A stretch of DNA of 64,000 nucleotides from Kaistella solincola (lineage in GTDB: Bacteria; Bacteroidota; Bacteroidia; Flavobacteriales; Weeksellaceae): NCBI RefSeq assembly GCF_000812875.1, contig NZ_JSYK01000003.1, positions 1,240,001-1,304,000 on the forward strand, written 5' to 3'. Shown here one piece after another: positions 8,952-18,076 of the stretch (its first letter is position 1; each line of letters opens with the position of its first letter). The notes under the pieces were generated by a model. That model was given only the letters and a program-made list of their open reading frames with translations. It did no database searches and was not told the origin of the DNA. The translations under genes were made by a program, and so were the position numbers.

Positions 8952-9461
8952 GTGAGCGAAAATATAGCTTTTCAACCTGAAACATTAGCTCAGGTTCAAA
9001 AAATAACCGAGCGATATCCGGCACAGCACAGAAAATCCGCATTGATTCCGGTGTTGCATTTAGCACAGAAAGAATTCGGTGGTTGGCTTCAGGTTCCTGT
9101 GATGGATTATGTGGCTGAACTTTTAGAAATTCAACCCATTGAAGTGTATGAAGTGGCGACATTTTACAGCATGTTCAACATGAAACCTGTGGGTAAATAT
9201 GTTTTAGAAGTTTGCCAAACGGGACCTTGTATGCTGAACGGCAGCGATGAAATCATCCGCCACATCAAAGAAACGCTTCATATTGAAAACGGTGAAACCA
9301 CAGCAGACGGTTTATTCACGCTGAAAACGGCGGAATGTCTTGGCGCCTGCGGTTATGCACCGATGATGCAGCTCGGCAAATTTTATCACGAACATTTAAC
9401 GAAAGAAAAAGTAGACGAAATCCTGGAGCTATGCAGACAGGGCGCGCTTGCTTTGGATTAA
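8952..9461 (+). CDS. nuoE: NADH-quinone oxidoreductase subunit E
   Basis: NuoE (24 kDa subunit) binds the binuclear cluster N1a in the NADH dehydrogenase module. The four ligands are C88 and C93 (CQTGPC) and C129 and C133 (CLGAC). The 169-residue protein starts with GTG (MSENIAF); no ATG fits. It pairs with NuoF, 12 nt downstream. Confidence 0.95.
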   Translation: MSENIAFQPETLAQVQKITERYPAQHRKSALIPVLHLAQKEFGGWLQVPVMDYVAELLEIQPIEVYEVATFYSMFNMKPVGKYVLEVCQTGPCMLNGSDEIIRHIKETLHIENGETTADGLFTLKTAECLGACGYAPMMQLGKFYHEHLTKEKVDEILELCRQGALALD

Positions 9462-9473
9462 TTTATAAAACTG

Positions 9474-10838
9474 ATGAGTAAAAAACTTTTACTTAAGCAC
9501 GCACATGTAGAAGGCATCCGCACTTTCGATGTTTACCGTAAACACGGTGGCTACGAATCTGTGGAAAAAGCCCTGAAAATGGAACCAGACGCGATCACCG
9601 AAGAGGTGAAAACTTCCGGTTTAAGAGGACGTGGCGGCGCAGGTTTCCCAACTGGTTTAAAATGGAGCTTTTTGGCAAAACCCGAAGGCGTACCAAGATA
9701 TTTAGTTGTAAATGCTGATGAATCTGAACCCGGAACTTTCAAAGACCGGTATTTGATGGAATATATTCCGCATCTTTTGATCGAAGGAATGATTGTTTCT
9801 TCTTACGCTTTGGGTGCAAACACCGCGTACATCTACATTCGTGGTGAATATTCCTGGATTCCGGACATTCTGGAAGCTGCGATTGAAGAAGCAAAAGCCG
9901 CTGGATTTTTAGGAAATAACATCCAGGGAACCGGATATAATTTAGAAATTTATGTTCACCGTGGCGCCGGCGCCTACATTTGTGGTGAAGAAACAGCACT
10001 TTTGGAATCGTTGGAAGGCAAGCGTGGAAACCCGCGTTTAAAACCGCCATTCCCGGCTGTTAAAGGTCTTTGGGCCTGCCCGACCGTGGTGAATAACGTA
10101 GAAACCATTGCCGCAGTTGTACCAGTCATTAATTTGGGTGGAGCGGAATATGCTAAAATTGGTGTCGGAAGATCTACCGGAACAAAATTGATTTCTGCCT
10201 GTGGAAACATCAATAAACCTGGAGTTTACGAAATAGATATGACCATCACTGTGGAAGAATTTATTTATTCTGATGAATATTGTGGTGGAATCCCGAACGG
10301 TAAGAGATTGAAAGCCTGTATTCCGGGTGGAAGTTCAGTACCAATTGTTCCCGCGAATTTATTGTTGAGAACAATTAATGGCGAACCGCGCTATATGAAT
10401 TACGAATCTTTGGCTGAAGGTGGTTTTGCAACCGGAACCATGATGGGTTCAGGTGGATTTATCGTTTTAGACGAAGACCAGTCCGTGGTGAAACATACGA
10501 TGTCTCTTTCGCATTTCTACGCACACGAAAGTTGCGGTCAATGTACGCCATGTCGTGAAGGAACGCCGTGGATGTTCAAAATTTTAAAGAAAATCGCGAG
10601 CGGTCAGGGAACAAGAAATGATATTGATTTGCTTTGGGACGTTCAGCGAAAAATTGAAGGAAACACGATTTGTCCGCTTGGTGACGCTGCGGCGTGGCCT
10701 GTGGCAGCAGCAATCCGTCACTTCCGTGATGAGTTTGAATGGTATATCGATAATCCGGACGCATTAACTGGAAATTATGGAATAGGAAATTATGATGTCC
10801 CAATCCCGATGCCTGAAAAAGCAGACGTTAATTCATAA
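9474..10838 (+). CDS. nuoF: NADH-quinone oxidoreductase subunit F (NADH-binding)
   Basis: NuoF oxidises NADH, using FMN and cluster N3. Visible motifs are RGRGGAGFPTG (residues 51-61, nucleotide site), GAGAYICGEETAL (FMN site) and the N3 ligands ESCGQCTPCREGT together with a later Cys in NTICPLGD. The 454-residue length is typical. The downstream spacer of 269 nt before nuoG is unusually long for this operon. Confidence 0.97.
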   Translation: MSKKLLLKHAHVEGIRTFDVYRKHGGYESVEKALKMEPDAITEEVKTSGLRGRGGAGFPTGLKWSFLAKPEGVPRYLVVNADESEPGTFKDRYLMEYIPHLLIEGMIVSSYALGANTAYIYIRGEYSWIPDILEAAIEEAKAAGFLGNNIQGTGYNLEIYVHRGAGAYICGEETALLESLEGKRGNPRLKPPFPAVKGLWACPTVVNNVETIAAVVPVINLGGAEYAKIGVGRSTGTKLISACGNINKPGVYEIDMTITVEEFIYSDEYCGGIPNGKRLKACIPGGSSVPIVPANLLLRTINGEPRYMNYESLAEGGFATGTMMGSGGFIVLDEDQSVVKHTMSLSHFYAHESCGQCTPCREGTPWMFKILKKIASGQGTRNDIDLLWDVQRKIEGNTICPLGDAAAWPVAAAIRHFRDEFEWYIDNPDALTGNYGIGNYDVPIPMPEKADVNS

Positions 10839-11107
10839 ATGGAAATAAGTTTTAGCTAAAAAAAGAAAAAAAAGCACGTTTCAGCCCGGAATTTTTATTA
10901 AAGGAAAACTTTAATGATATCTTAAATTTTTTCGGCGTTAAAACAGGTCATTTTTCAGTTTTACTAAATGCAAAAAAAACAATGAAATAGCAGGCAGAAT
11001 TTTAAATATTCTGTTTTGAAAGAGGTTAATTTTAACCGTGGTGTAAGACAACCAAAAGTTTAATTAAAAGACAAATGCTTAAAGCTTTAGGCTGAAAGCT
11101 GACCTAT
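10839..11107 (+). other. Noncoding spacer between nuoF and nuoG
   Basis: No reading frame stands out. It holds a degenerate copy of the dispersed repeat (CGGCGTTAAAACAGG with T run, about 10931-10955), a small inverted repeat GGTTAA-TT-TTAACC (11024-11037) and the inverted pair AGCTTT/AAAGCT about 20 nt before the nuoG ATG. No TAnnTTTG box is clear to me. Confidence 0.5.
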
Positions 11108-12106
11108 ATGAGCGAAGAAATAAAAAAATTTAAAATTACCATCGACGGCCAGACCACAGAGGTTTTGCCGGGTACTTCGATTCTGGAAGCAGCACGACAA
11201 ATAGGGGGAAAATCTGTACCGCCTGCAATGTGTTACTACAAACCATTGGAAAACAGTGGTGGACGATGCAGAACGTGTTTGGTAGAAGTTTCTAAAGGTT
11301 CTGAAGCAGATTCGCGCCCTATGCCGAAACTGGTAGCAAGCTGCCGGACTTCTGTAATGGACGGTATGGAAGTGAAAAACATTACCTCAGAAAAAACTCA
11401 GGAAGCGCGTCACGCGGTGACTGAATTTTTATTGATTAACCACCCGCTGGATTGCCCTATTTGTGACCAGGCAGGTGAATGTCATTTGCAGGATTTGAGT
11501 TACGAACACGGTGTAGAAGCAACAAGAACTGAATTCGAAAGAAGAACTTTTGAACCGGAAGATATCGGTCCGTACATCAAACTTAACATGAACCGCTGTA
11601 TTTTGTGCGCGCGTTGCGTTTTGGTTGCGAACCAACTTACTGACAACCGTGAGCACGGAATTTTATTCCGCGGTGAACATGCTGAAATTTCAACCAATTT
11701 AAATAAAGCTTTAGAGAGCGATTTCATCGGAAACGTTATTGATGTTTGTCCGGTTGGAGCTTTAACCGACAGAACTGCACGTTTCGCGAGCCGTGTTTGG
11801 TTTACAAAACCGGTGAATGCATCTTGCGAGTGTGATAAATGCGCCGGAAAAGCGGTGCTTTGGATGAAAGGTGAAGAAGTTATACGTGTTACGGCGAGAA
11901 AAGATCAGTATGACGAAGTTCAGGACTGGATCTGTAACGAATGTAGATTCCACAAAAAAGATGTGAAGAGATGGAATATTGAAGGTCCAAGACATATCGA
12001 CAGACATTCGGTAATCTCTCTGAACCATTATCAAAAACCTAAAAACATGATTAATCTTTTGGACAATGCCGACGCCAAAGAAATCAGTGAAAAAGACGAA
12101 AAATAA
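11108..12106 (+). CDS. nuoG: Complex I subunit G, short form
   Basis: NuoG passes electrons from NuoF to NuoI through several iron-sulfur clusters. In this 332-residue protein I see the 2Fe-2S ligands C42, C54, C57 and C79; the N5 ligands H112, C116, C119 and C125; the N4/N6-type ligands C164, C167, C170 and C214; and a further group C240, C242, C245 plus WICNEC that looks like the start of the 4Fe-4S Mo/W-bis-MGD domain. The large molybdopterin-oxidoreductase-like domain found in E. coli NuoG (about 900 residues) is absent. Short NuoG proteins are usual in flavobacteria, so this is probably complete and not broken. nuoH follows after 2 nt. Confidence 0.93.
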   Translation: MSEEIKKFKITIDGQTTEVLPGTSILEAARQIGGKSVPPAMCYYKPLENSGGRCRTCLVEVSKGSEADSRPMPKLVASCRTSVMDGMEVKNITSEKTQEARHAVTEFLLINHPLDCPICDQAGECHLQDLSYEHGVEATRTEFERRTFEPEDIGPYIKLNMNRCILCARCVLVANQLTDNREHGILFRGEHAEISTNLNKALESDFIGNVIDVCPVGALTDRTARFASRVWFTKPVNASCECDKCAGKAVLWMKGEEVIRVTARKDQYDEVQDWICNECRFHKKDVKRWNIEGPRHIDRHSVISLNHYQKPKNMINLLDNADAKEISEKDEK

Positions 12107-12108
12107 GC

Positions 12109-13170
12109 ATGGATTTACTTACATTTAAAATTATACTGGTTGTCAGCCTTTTTGCTGTGTCATTGGGTGTAGCAGCCTATTCCACCTGGGGAGAGCGAAA
12201 AGTTGCGGCAATTTTGCAGGACCGTATCGGGCCGAACAGAGCCGGACCTTTTGGAATTCTTCAGCCCTTAGCCGATGGTGGAAAACTGTTCTTCAAAGAA
12301 GGTTTTGTACCACAGGGCGCGGACCGTTTTCTTTTTTACGTAGGTCCCGCGATTACCATGTTTATTTCCCTGATTACGGGAGCGGTGATTCCATGGGGAA
12401 AATCCTTTAATATCGGCGGAAATTCTTTTGACATCCAGGTTGCGAATATTGACGTTGGAGTTTTGTATCTGATCGGTATGGTTTCAATCGGAGTTTACGG
12501 AATGATGATCGGCGGCTGGGCTTCGAATAATAAATATTCCTTAATTGGAGCAATTCGTGCATCCTCGCAAATGATTTCTTACGAATTGGCAATGGGACTT
12601 TCTTTGCTTTCAATTATTTTGATGGCTGGCAGTCTTGATTTAAATATGATTACGGGTTCCCAAGGAACCGGAAAAATCTGGGGCTTGATTCCAGCGGATG
12701 GTATGAATTGGAATATTTTTTACCAGCCTTTAGCCTTTATTATATTTTTCGTTGCTGCAATGGCGGAAACCAACCGTCACCCTTTTGATTTACCTGAATG
12801 TGAATCAGAACTTGTAAACGGTTATATGACTGAATATTCTTCAATGAACTTTGGCCAATATATGTTTGGTGAATATGTAAATATGTTCATTTCCAATGCC
12901 TTGATCGTAACCTTGTTTTTTGGTGGATTTAATTATCCCGGAATCAACTGGGTTGGTGAAAACTGGGGAGAAAATATTGCCGGTGTTTTGAGTATTTTTG
13001 CAATGTTATTCAAAGTCATTATAGGGATTTTAATTTTCATGTGGATTCGCTGGACGATCCCAAGATTCCGATATGATCAACTGATGCACCTTGGCTGGAA
13101 AACATTAATTCCGCTTGCATTAGGCAATTTAGTTATTACAGCTGCTGTAATTGTATTTTTTACAAATTAA
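12109..13170 (+). CDS. nuoH: NADH-quinone oxidoreductase subunit H
   Basis: NuoH (ND1 homologue) is the membrane subunit that closes the quinone channel. The 353-residue protein has about eight transmembrane segments and the family motifs ERKVAAILQDRIGPNRAGPFG near the start and AETNRHPFDLPECESELVNGY in the central loop with its conserved acidic residues. It lies 2 nt after nuoG. Confidence 0.97.
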   Translation: MDLLTFKIILVVSLFAVSLGVAAYSTWGERKVAAILQDRIGPNRAGPFGILQPLADGGKLFFKEGFVPQGADRFLFYVGPAITMFISLITGAVIPWGKSFNIGGNSFDIQVANIDVGVLYLIGMVSIGVYGMMIGGWASNNKYSLIGAIRASSQMISYELAMGLSLLSIILMAGSLDLNMITGSQGTGKIWGLIPADGMNWNIFYQPLAFIIFFVAAMAETNRHPFDLPECESELVNGYMTEYSSMNFGQYMFGEYVNMFISNALIVTLFFGGFNYPGINWVGENWGENIAGVLSIFAMLFKVIIGILIFMWIRWTIPRFRYDQLMHLGWKTLIPLALGNLVITAAVIVFFTN

Positions 13171-13215
13171 AAAGAAGTTTTATTTCCAACTTTTCGTTGA
13201 GTTAAAACCTACAAT

Positions 13216-13764
13216 ATGAAATTGACAAACAGATCGAAAGTAGTCTCGAACAAAGAGATGACTTTTATGGAAAAATTATACCTCCCGGAAATCCTGAAGG
13301 GAATGGCAATTACCATGCGACATGCATTGGCAGGGCCAAAAGGAAAAGTATTTTCTTATCCGGAACAGGAAAAACCAAGAACTAAATTCTGGCGCGGGCT
13401 TCACGTTTTGAAACGTGACGAAGAAGGTCGCGAAAGATGCACCGCCTGCGGACTTTGTGCCGTAGTATGTCCTGCAGAAGCGATTACCATGACTTCTGCT
13501 GAGCGCACCCGCGATGAAAAACACCTTTACCGTGAAGAAAAATATGCTTCAGTCTACGAAATAAATATGCTGAGATGTATTTTCTGTGGTTTGTGCGAAG
13601 AAGCCTGTCCAAAATCTGCGATTTATTTAACAGACCGTTTGGTAGATGTTGAAACCAACCGCGGAAGCTTTGTTTACGGAAAAGACAAACTGGTTGAAAA
13701 AATCAACGAAAGAGTTGACATCACCGCGCGCCAAAGCGAATTGCAAAAGAAAACAGTTAAGTAA
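13216..13764 (+). CDS. nuoI: NADH-quinone oxidoreductase subunit I
   Basis: NuoI carries two 4Fe-4S clusters, N6a and N6b, leading to N2. The two ferredoxin motifs are complete: C75-TAC-GLC-AVVCP (C75, C78, C81, C85) and C121, C124, C127, C131 in CIFCGLCEEACP. The 182-residue protein starts at ATG 13216; ATG 13258 is a possible shorter start. nuoJ begins 1 nt after its stop. Confidence 0.96.
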   Translation: MKLTNRSKVVSNKEMTFMEKLYLPEILKGMAITMRHALAGPKGKVFSYPEQEKPRTKFWRGLHVLKRDEEGRERCTACGLCAVVCPAEAITMTSAERTRDEKHLYREEKYASVYEINMLRCIFCGLCEEACPKSAIYLTDRLVDVETNRGSFVYGKDKLVEKINERVDITARQSELQKKTVK

Positions 13765-13765
13765 T

Positions 13766-14260
13766 ATGGAGCAGATTATCTTTTTCGTTGTTGCCCTGTT
13801 GGCCATTACGAGCGGCTTTTATTTTGTTTTTGCCAAAAATCCGCTTTATTCAATTTTATCCCTTATTATCACCTTTTTTTCCATAGCTGCACTTTACATT
13901 TTGCTTAATGCGCAATTCCTCGGGATTGTTCAGATCATTGTTTATGCCGGAGCAATTATGGTTTTGTTCCTCTACATTTTAATGATGTTGAATTTGAACA
14001 AAGAAGACGAAAGCAAGAAGCAGAATCTTTCCAAATTTATTGGCGTCTTTACGGCCGGAATTTTATTGGTTGGGATTTTAGGCGCTTTCAAAGGTTTGAA
14101 CCAAACAACTTTCGGAACAGGTGCTGACAGCTCTGTAGGTCTGACCAAAAATCTTGGGAAATTATTGTTCAACGAATATGTTTTACCATTTGAACTGGCT
14201 TCAATACTCATTCTTGCCGGTATTGTAGGCGCTGTTTTAATCGGTAAAAAAGATTTATAA
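13766..14260 (+). CDS. nuoJ: NADH-quinone oxidoreductase subunit J
   Basis: NuoJ (ND6 homologue) is a membrane-arm subunit. The 164-residue protein has five hydrophobic segments and the conserved VYAGAIMVLFLYILMML stretch in TM3. The frame is open upstream into nuoI to a GTG/TTG-type codon at 13646, but the ATG at 13766 gives the normal N-terminus (MEQIIFFVVALL) and sits 1 nt after the nuoI stop, so I use it. Confidence 0.95.
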   Translation: MEQIIFFVVALLAITSGFYFVFAKNPLYSILSLIITFFSIAALYILLNAQFLGIVQIIVYAGAIMVLFLYILMMLNLNKEDESKKQNLSKFIGVFTAGILLVGILGAFKGLNQTTFGTGADSSVGLTKNLGKLLFNEYVLPFELASILILAGIVGAVLIGKKDL

Positions 14261-14263
14261 ATT

Positions 14264-14593
14264 ATGGGAGAAGTAAATTCATTTATTCAGGCGGTGCCAC
14301 TGGAATATTTTATTATTCTGAGTTCCATCTTATTTTGCCTCGGTGTCTTAGGAGTTTTGATCCGAAAAAATGCCATCATTATTTTAGGTTGTGTGGAATT
14401 GATGCTGAACTCAGTAAACCTGATGCTGGCGGCTTTTTCTTCCTATAAAGGTGACGGAAACGGTCAAATTCTGGTATTTTTCATTATGGTAGTTGCGGCG
14501 GCGGAAGTGGCGGTTGGATTAGCGATTATCGCGATGCTTTACCGAAATACCAAATCTGTAGACATCAGTATTTTTAACAAATTAAGAGGATAA
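14264..14593 (+). CDS. nuoK: NADH-quinone oxidoreductase subunit K
   Basis: NuoK (ND4L homologue) is a 109-residue proton-channel subunit with three transmembrane helices. The conserved glutamates are seen in GCVELMLNSVNLML (TM2) and VVAAAEVAVGLAI (TM3). It is spaced 3 nt from nuoJ and 6 nt from nuoL. Confidence 0.96.
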   Translation: MGEVNSFIQAVPLEYFIILSSILFCLGVLGVLIRKNAIIILGCVELMLNSVNLMLAAFSSYKGDGNGQILVFFIMVVAAAEVAVGLAIIAMLYRNTKSVDISIFNKLRG

Positions 14594-14599
14594 TAGAAG

Positions 14600-16495
14600 A
14601 TGGAAAATTTAGTTTACGCAATTATACTTTTACCTCTGGCAGGATTTCTTTTTAACGGTTTTTTCGGCAAAAAACTGCCAAAAAATTTAGTCGGTGGTGT
14701 TGCCACCGCAGTAGTTTTCGGTTCATTTCTTATCGCTTTAAGCTTATTTTTTAAGTTTGAAGCAGATTCGCAGCCGGTTATCGTGCGCGCTTTTGAATGG
14801 TTCCGCGTGAGCGGCGTTCAGGTGAATTTCGGTTTCCAGATCGATCAGCTGTCGTTGATGATGGTTATGATCATTACAGGAATCGGTTCTTTGATTCACC
14901 TCTACTCCATTGGCTATATGCACGATGACGACGGATTTTACAAATTCTTTTCTTACCTGAATCTTTTCATCTTTATGATGTTACTTTTGGTAATGGGAAG
15001 CAATTATTTAATTCTTTTCATCGGTTGGGAAGGTGTAGGTTTATGTTCTTATTTACTTATTGGTTTCTGGTACAAAAACAAAGAATACGGCGCAGCAGCA
15101 CGAAAAGCATTTATCATGAATCGTATTGGTGACTTGGGAATGATTATCGGAATCCTGATGATTGCTTCACAAACCAATGCTATTGATTATTTATCTGTAG
15201 CTCAAAATTCCGGGAAATTTGAATTGGATTCTACCGTAATTATCTTTATTACGGCGAGTTTATTCATCGGTGCGATGGGAAAATCGGCGCAGATTCCCTT
15301 ATTTACATGGCTTCCTGATGCAATGGCTGGTCCAACGCCGGTTTCCGCATTAATCCACGCTGCAACAATGGTTACCGCGGGAATTTACCTGGTTGTACGG
15401 TCAAATTTTCTGTTTTCTCTGGCGCCAACCACGATGGACGGAATACTGTTCGTTGGATTATTAACAGCATTAGTTGCAGCATTTATCGGCTTGCGCCAAA
15501 ATGATATTAAAAAAGTTCTAGCTTACTCAACTGTCTCTCAGTTAGGATTTATGTTCGTTGCTGTTGGTGTGGGAGCTTATACCACCGCGATGTTCCACCT
15601 GATGACGCATGCTTTCTTTAAAGCTTTGCTTTTCTTAGGTTCAGGTTCGGTAATTCACGCGATGAGCGGCGAGCAGGATATGAGATTTATGGGCGGTTTA
15701 AGACGTAAAATTCCGATTACGCATATTACTTTTCTTATTGGGACTTTAGCAATTTCAGGTTTTCCGTTCCTTTCCGGAATGATTTCCAAAGATGAAATCC
15801 TTACCAATACGTACGCGAGAAGCCCAATTATTTGGGGAGTTTTATTCGCGATTGCTGCTATGACGGCAACTTATATGTTCCGTGCATATTATCTGACTTT
15901 CCATGGTGAATTCCGCGGAACTAAAGAACAGGAACATCACCTCCACGAAAGTCCTTTAAATATGACTTTACCGCTTATCGTACTTGCAGTTTTAACGGTG
16001 ATTGGTGGTTTTATCAATTTACCACATTTCATCGGCCATGGTGATTATGCGAAACTTGCAGATTGGTTAAAAATAATTTACGTGTATGATGTAGAACTTG
16101 CCGAAGTTCCGTTCATGACCGAAATGATTTTGTTAGGTTTAACGGTGCTGATGTTTTTCGTCGTTTGGTTTCTGGTTAGAAACATTTATGTAAACAAGAA
16201 AAAAATGGCGCTTCCGGACGAAAAATATACTGGTTGGGAAAGACTTTCAAACCGCAAATTGTATCTTGATGAATTGAACAATGTGACTTTCGTAAAATTC
16301 ATTGAAGGTCTTGGTGTCGGCGGCAATATGTTCGACAAAGGCGTGCTGAAAAGATTTGTGGATTATATCGGTATCGGAGCTGAAGATTCCGGCCGCGCAG
16401 CTAAGCGTCTTCAGAACGGAAACGTAGAAAACTACGTGCTCATCATGTCTCTGGCCGTGGGAATTATTTTAATCGTTAACTTTATATTACAATAG
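14600..16495 (+). CDS. nuoL: NADH-quinone oxidoreductase subunit L
   Basis: NuoL (ND5 homologue) is the distal antiporter-like proton pump with the long lateral helix. The 631-residue protein has many transmembrane segments and the hallmarks GWEGVGLCSYLLIGFWY (with the key Glu), KSAQIPLFTWLPDAMAGPTPVSALIHAATMV and a C-terminal amphipathic region. Its length is near the usual 610-650. nuoM starts 3 nt downstream. Confidence 0.97.
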   Translation: MENLVYAIILLPLAGFLFNGFFGKKLPKNLVGGVATAVVFGSFLIALSLFFKFEADSQPVIVRAFEWFRVSGVQVNFGFQIDQLSLMMVMIITGIGSLIHLYSIGYMHDDDGFYKFFSYLNLFIFMMLLLVMGSNYLILFIGWEGVGLCSYLLIGFWYKNKEYGAAARKAFIMNRIGDLGMIIGILMIASQTNAIDYLSVAQNSGKFELDSTVIIFITASLFIGAMGKSAQIPLFTWLPDAMAGPTPVSALIHAATMVTAGIYLVVRSNFLFSLAPTTMDGILFVGLLTALVAAFIGLRQNDIKKVLAYSTVSQLGFMFVAVGVGAYTTAMFHLMTHAFFKALLFLGSGSVIHAMSGEQDMRFMGGLRRKIPITHITFLIGTLAISGFPFLSGMISKDEILTNTYARSPIIWGVLFAIAAMTATYMFRAYYLTFHGEFRGTKEQEHHLHESPLNMTLPLIVLAVLTVIGGFINLPHFIGHGDYAKLADWLKIIYVYDVELAEVPFMTEMILLGLTVLMFFVVWFLVRNIYVNKKKMALPDEKYTGWERLSNRKLYLDELNNVTFVKFIEGLGVGGNMFDKGVLKRFVDYIGIGAEDSGRAAKRLQNGNVENYVLIMSLAVGIILIVNFILQ

Positions 16496-16498
16496 TAA

Positions 16499-17992
16499 AT
16501 GTCGTACCTATTATTAACATTACTACTATTACCTCTTGTAGGTTCAGCATTGGTGTTCGCGTGGAAAAATCCCGCAAGTAAATTTTTAGCCTTAGGAATT
16601 GCATTTGCGCAAATGTTTCTTACTTTCTATATGCTGTCAGATTTCGATTTTAAACCGACTGTCGATGGTGTTTTACAGTACGAAATAAATTATCCATGGT
16701 CCAATTATATCAAAAGTAATCTGCATTTCGGCATTGATGGAATGAGCATGCTGATGGTGCTTTTAACCAATATTTTAACACCGATCATCATTCTGTCCTC
16801 ATTTAATGAAAAACCGGGCTACAAAAATACGTTCTACGGCTTGATTTTATTGATGCAGTTTGGCTTGCTTGGACTTTTTACCTCTTTAGATGGCTTACTT
16901 TTCTATATTTTCTGGGAAATTACTTTAATTCCAATTTGGTTAATCGCCGGAATTTGGGGTCAGGAAAACAAAAAAATCCAGTTCACTACCCGATTTTTTG
17001 TTTTCACTTTCGTAGGTTCTTTATTTATGTTGATTGGGCTTATCTATTTGTACACCCATTCCGCATCATTTGCGCTTACAGATTTGTATAATGCAGATTT
17101 AACTTCCGGTGCGCAGACCGTAATATTCTGGTTTATTTTCTTTGCTTTTGCGGTGAAATTACCAATCTTCCCTTTCCACACCTGGCAGGCCGATACATAC
17201 ACCTATTCACCAACACAGGGTTCCATGCTACTTTCCGGAATTATGCTGAAAATGGCGGTCTACGGAATGTTGAGATATTTGCTGCCGATAACTCCGGAAC
17301 CTATTTTCGGACTTTCCGGAAAAATAGTTTTGGTTTTGGCAATCATCGGAGTTGTTCACGGTGCTTTGATCGCGATTATTCAAAATGATTCAAAACGAAT
17401 TATCGCGTACTCTTCACTTTCACACGTTGGTTTAATTACGGCCGGAATTATGGCATCTGCTATTTTAACGATGAACGGAACCGTAGTAACCACAGGTGGT
17501 GAAGGTGCTTTAGTTCAGTCTTTCGCGCATGGTATTAATGTGGTTGGCTTATTTTATTGCGCAGATATTCTTTACAAAAGATTTAAAACACGCGACATCC
17601 GCCAGATGGGTGGTTTGGCAAAAGTTGCCCCTAAATTTGCTGTTTTTTTCCTAATTATTTTATTGGGCTCCATCGCGCTTCCGCTAACCAACGGTTTTGT
17701 CGGCGAATTCATTTTAATTAAATCCATTTTCGAGTACAGCATTATCGCTGCAGTTATTGCCGGCTTAACGATGATTTTTTCTGCAGTTTATCTTTTCAGA
17801 TTTTACGGAAAAGCAATGTTCGGTCCTGGTGACGAAGCGGTTTTATCCACTGCAACCGATGTAAATGCTGTAGAGTTTACCGTTTTGGCAAGTTTGGTAA
17901 TTTTCGTTATTCTGTTGGGAATTTTTCCACAACCGATTATCGAAATGGTGAGCAGTTCATTGAAGTTTATTTATTCTTCAATGTTAAATTAA
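16499..17992 (+). CDS. nuoM: NADH-quinone oxidoreductase subunit M
   Basis: NuoM (ND4 homologue) is the second antiporter-like pump. The 497-residue protein shows YIFWEITLIPIWLIAGIWG with the conserved Glu, FAVKLPIFPFHTWQADTYT and SSLSHVGL motifs. It is followed by an 84-nt spacer with a direct repeat CTCAAATCTA (twice, in about 18040-18070) before nuoN. Confidence 0.96.
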   Translation: MSYLLLTLLLLPLVGSALVFAWKNPASKFLALGIAFAQMFLTFYMLSDFDFKPTVDGVLQYEINYPWSNYIKSNLHFGIDGMSMLMVLLTNILTPIIILSSFNEKPGYKNTFYGLILLMQFGLLGLFTSLDGLLFYIFWEITLIPIWLIAGIWGQENKKIQFTTRFFVFTFVGSLFMLIGLIYLYTHSASFALTDLYNADLTSGAQTVIFWFIFFAFAVKLPIFPFHTWQADTYTYSPTQGSMLLSGIMLKMAVYGMLRYLLPITPEPIFGLSGKIVLVLAIIGVVHGALIAIIQNDSKRIIAYSSLSHVGLITAGIMASAILTMNGTVVTTGGEGALVQSFAHGINVVGLFYCADILYKRFKTRDIRQMGGLAKVAPKFAVFFLIILLGSIALPLTNGFVGEFILIKSIFEYSIIAAVIAGLTMIFSAVYLFRFYGKAMFGPGDEAVLSTATDVNAVEFTVLASLVIFVILLGIFPQPIIEMVSSSLKFIYSSMLN

Positions 17993-18076
17993 AAATAACT
18001 AATCAAGAAATTAAGAGATGGAGATACCGGACGAAAATCCTGATTCTCAAATCTATAAATCTCAAATCTAAATTAA

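Noticed and set aside
11108-12106. NuoG as a truncated pseudogene
   Set aside because: The frame ends cleanly 2 nt before nuoH and all expected cluster ligands are present; short NuoG is normal in this group as far as I know.
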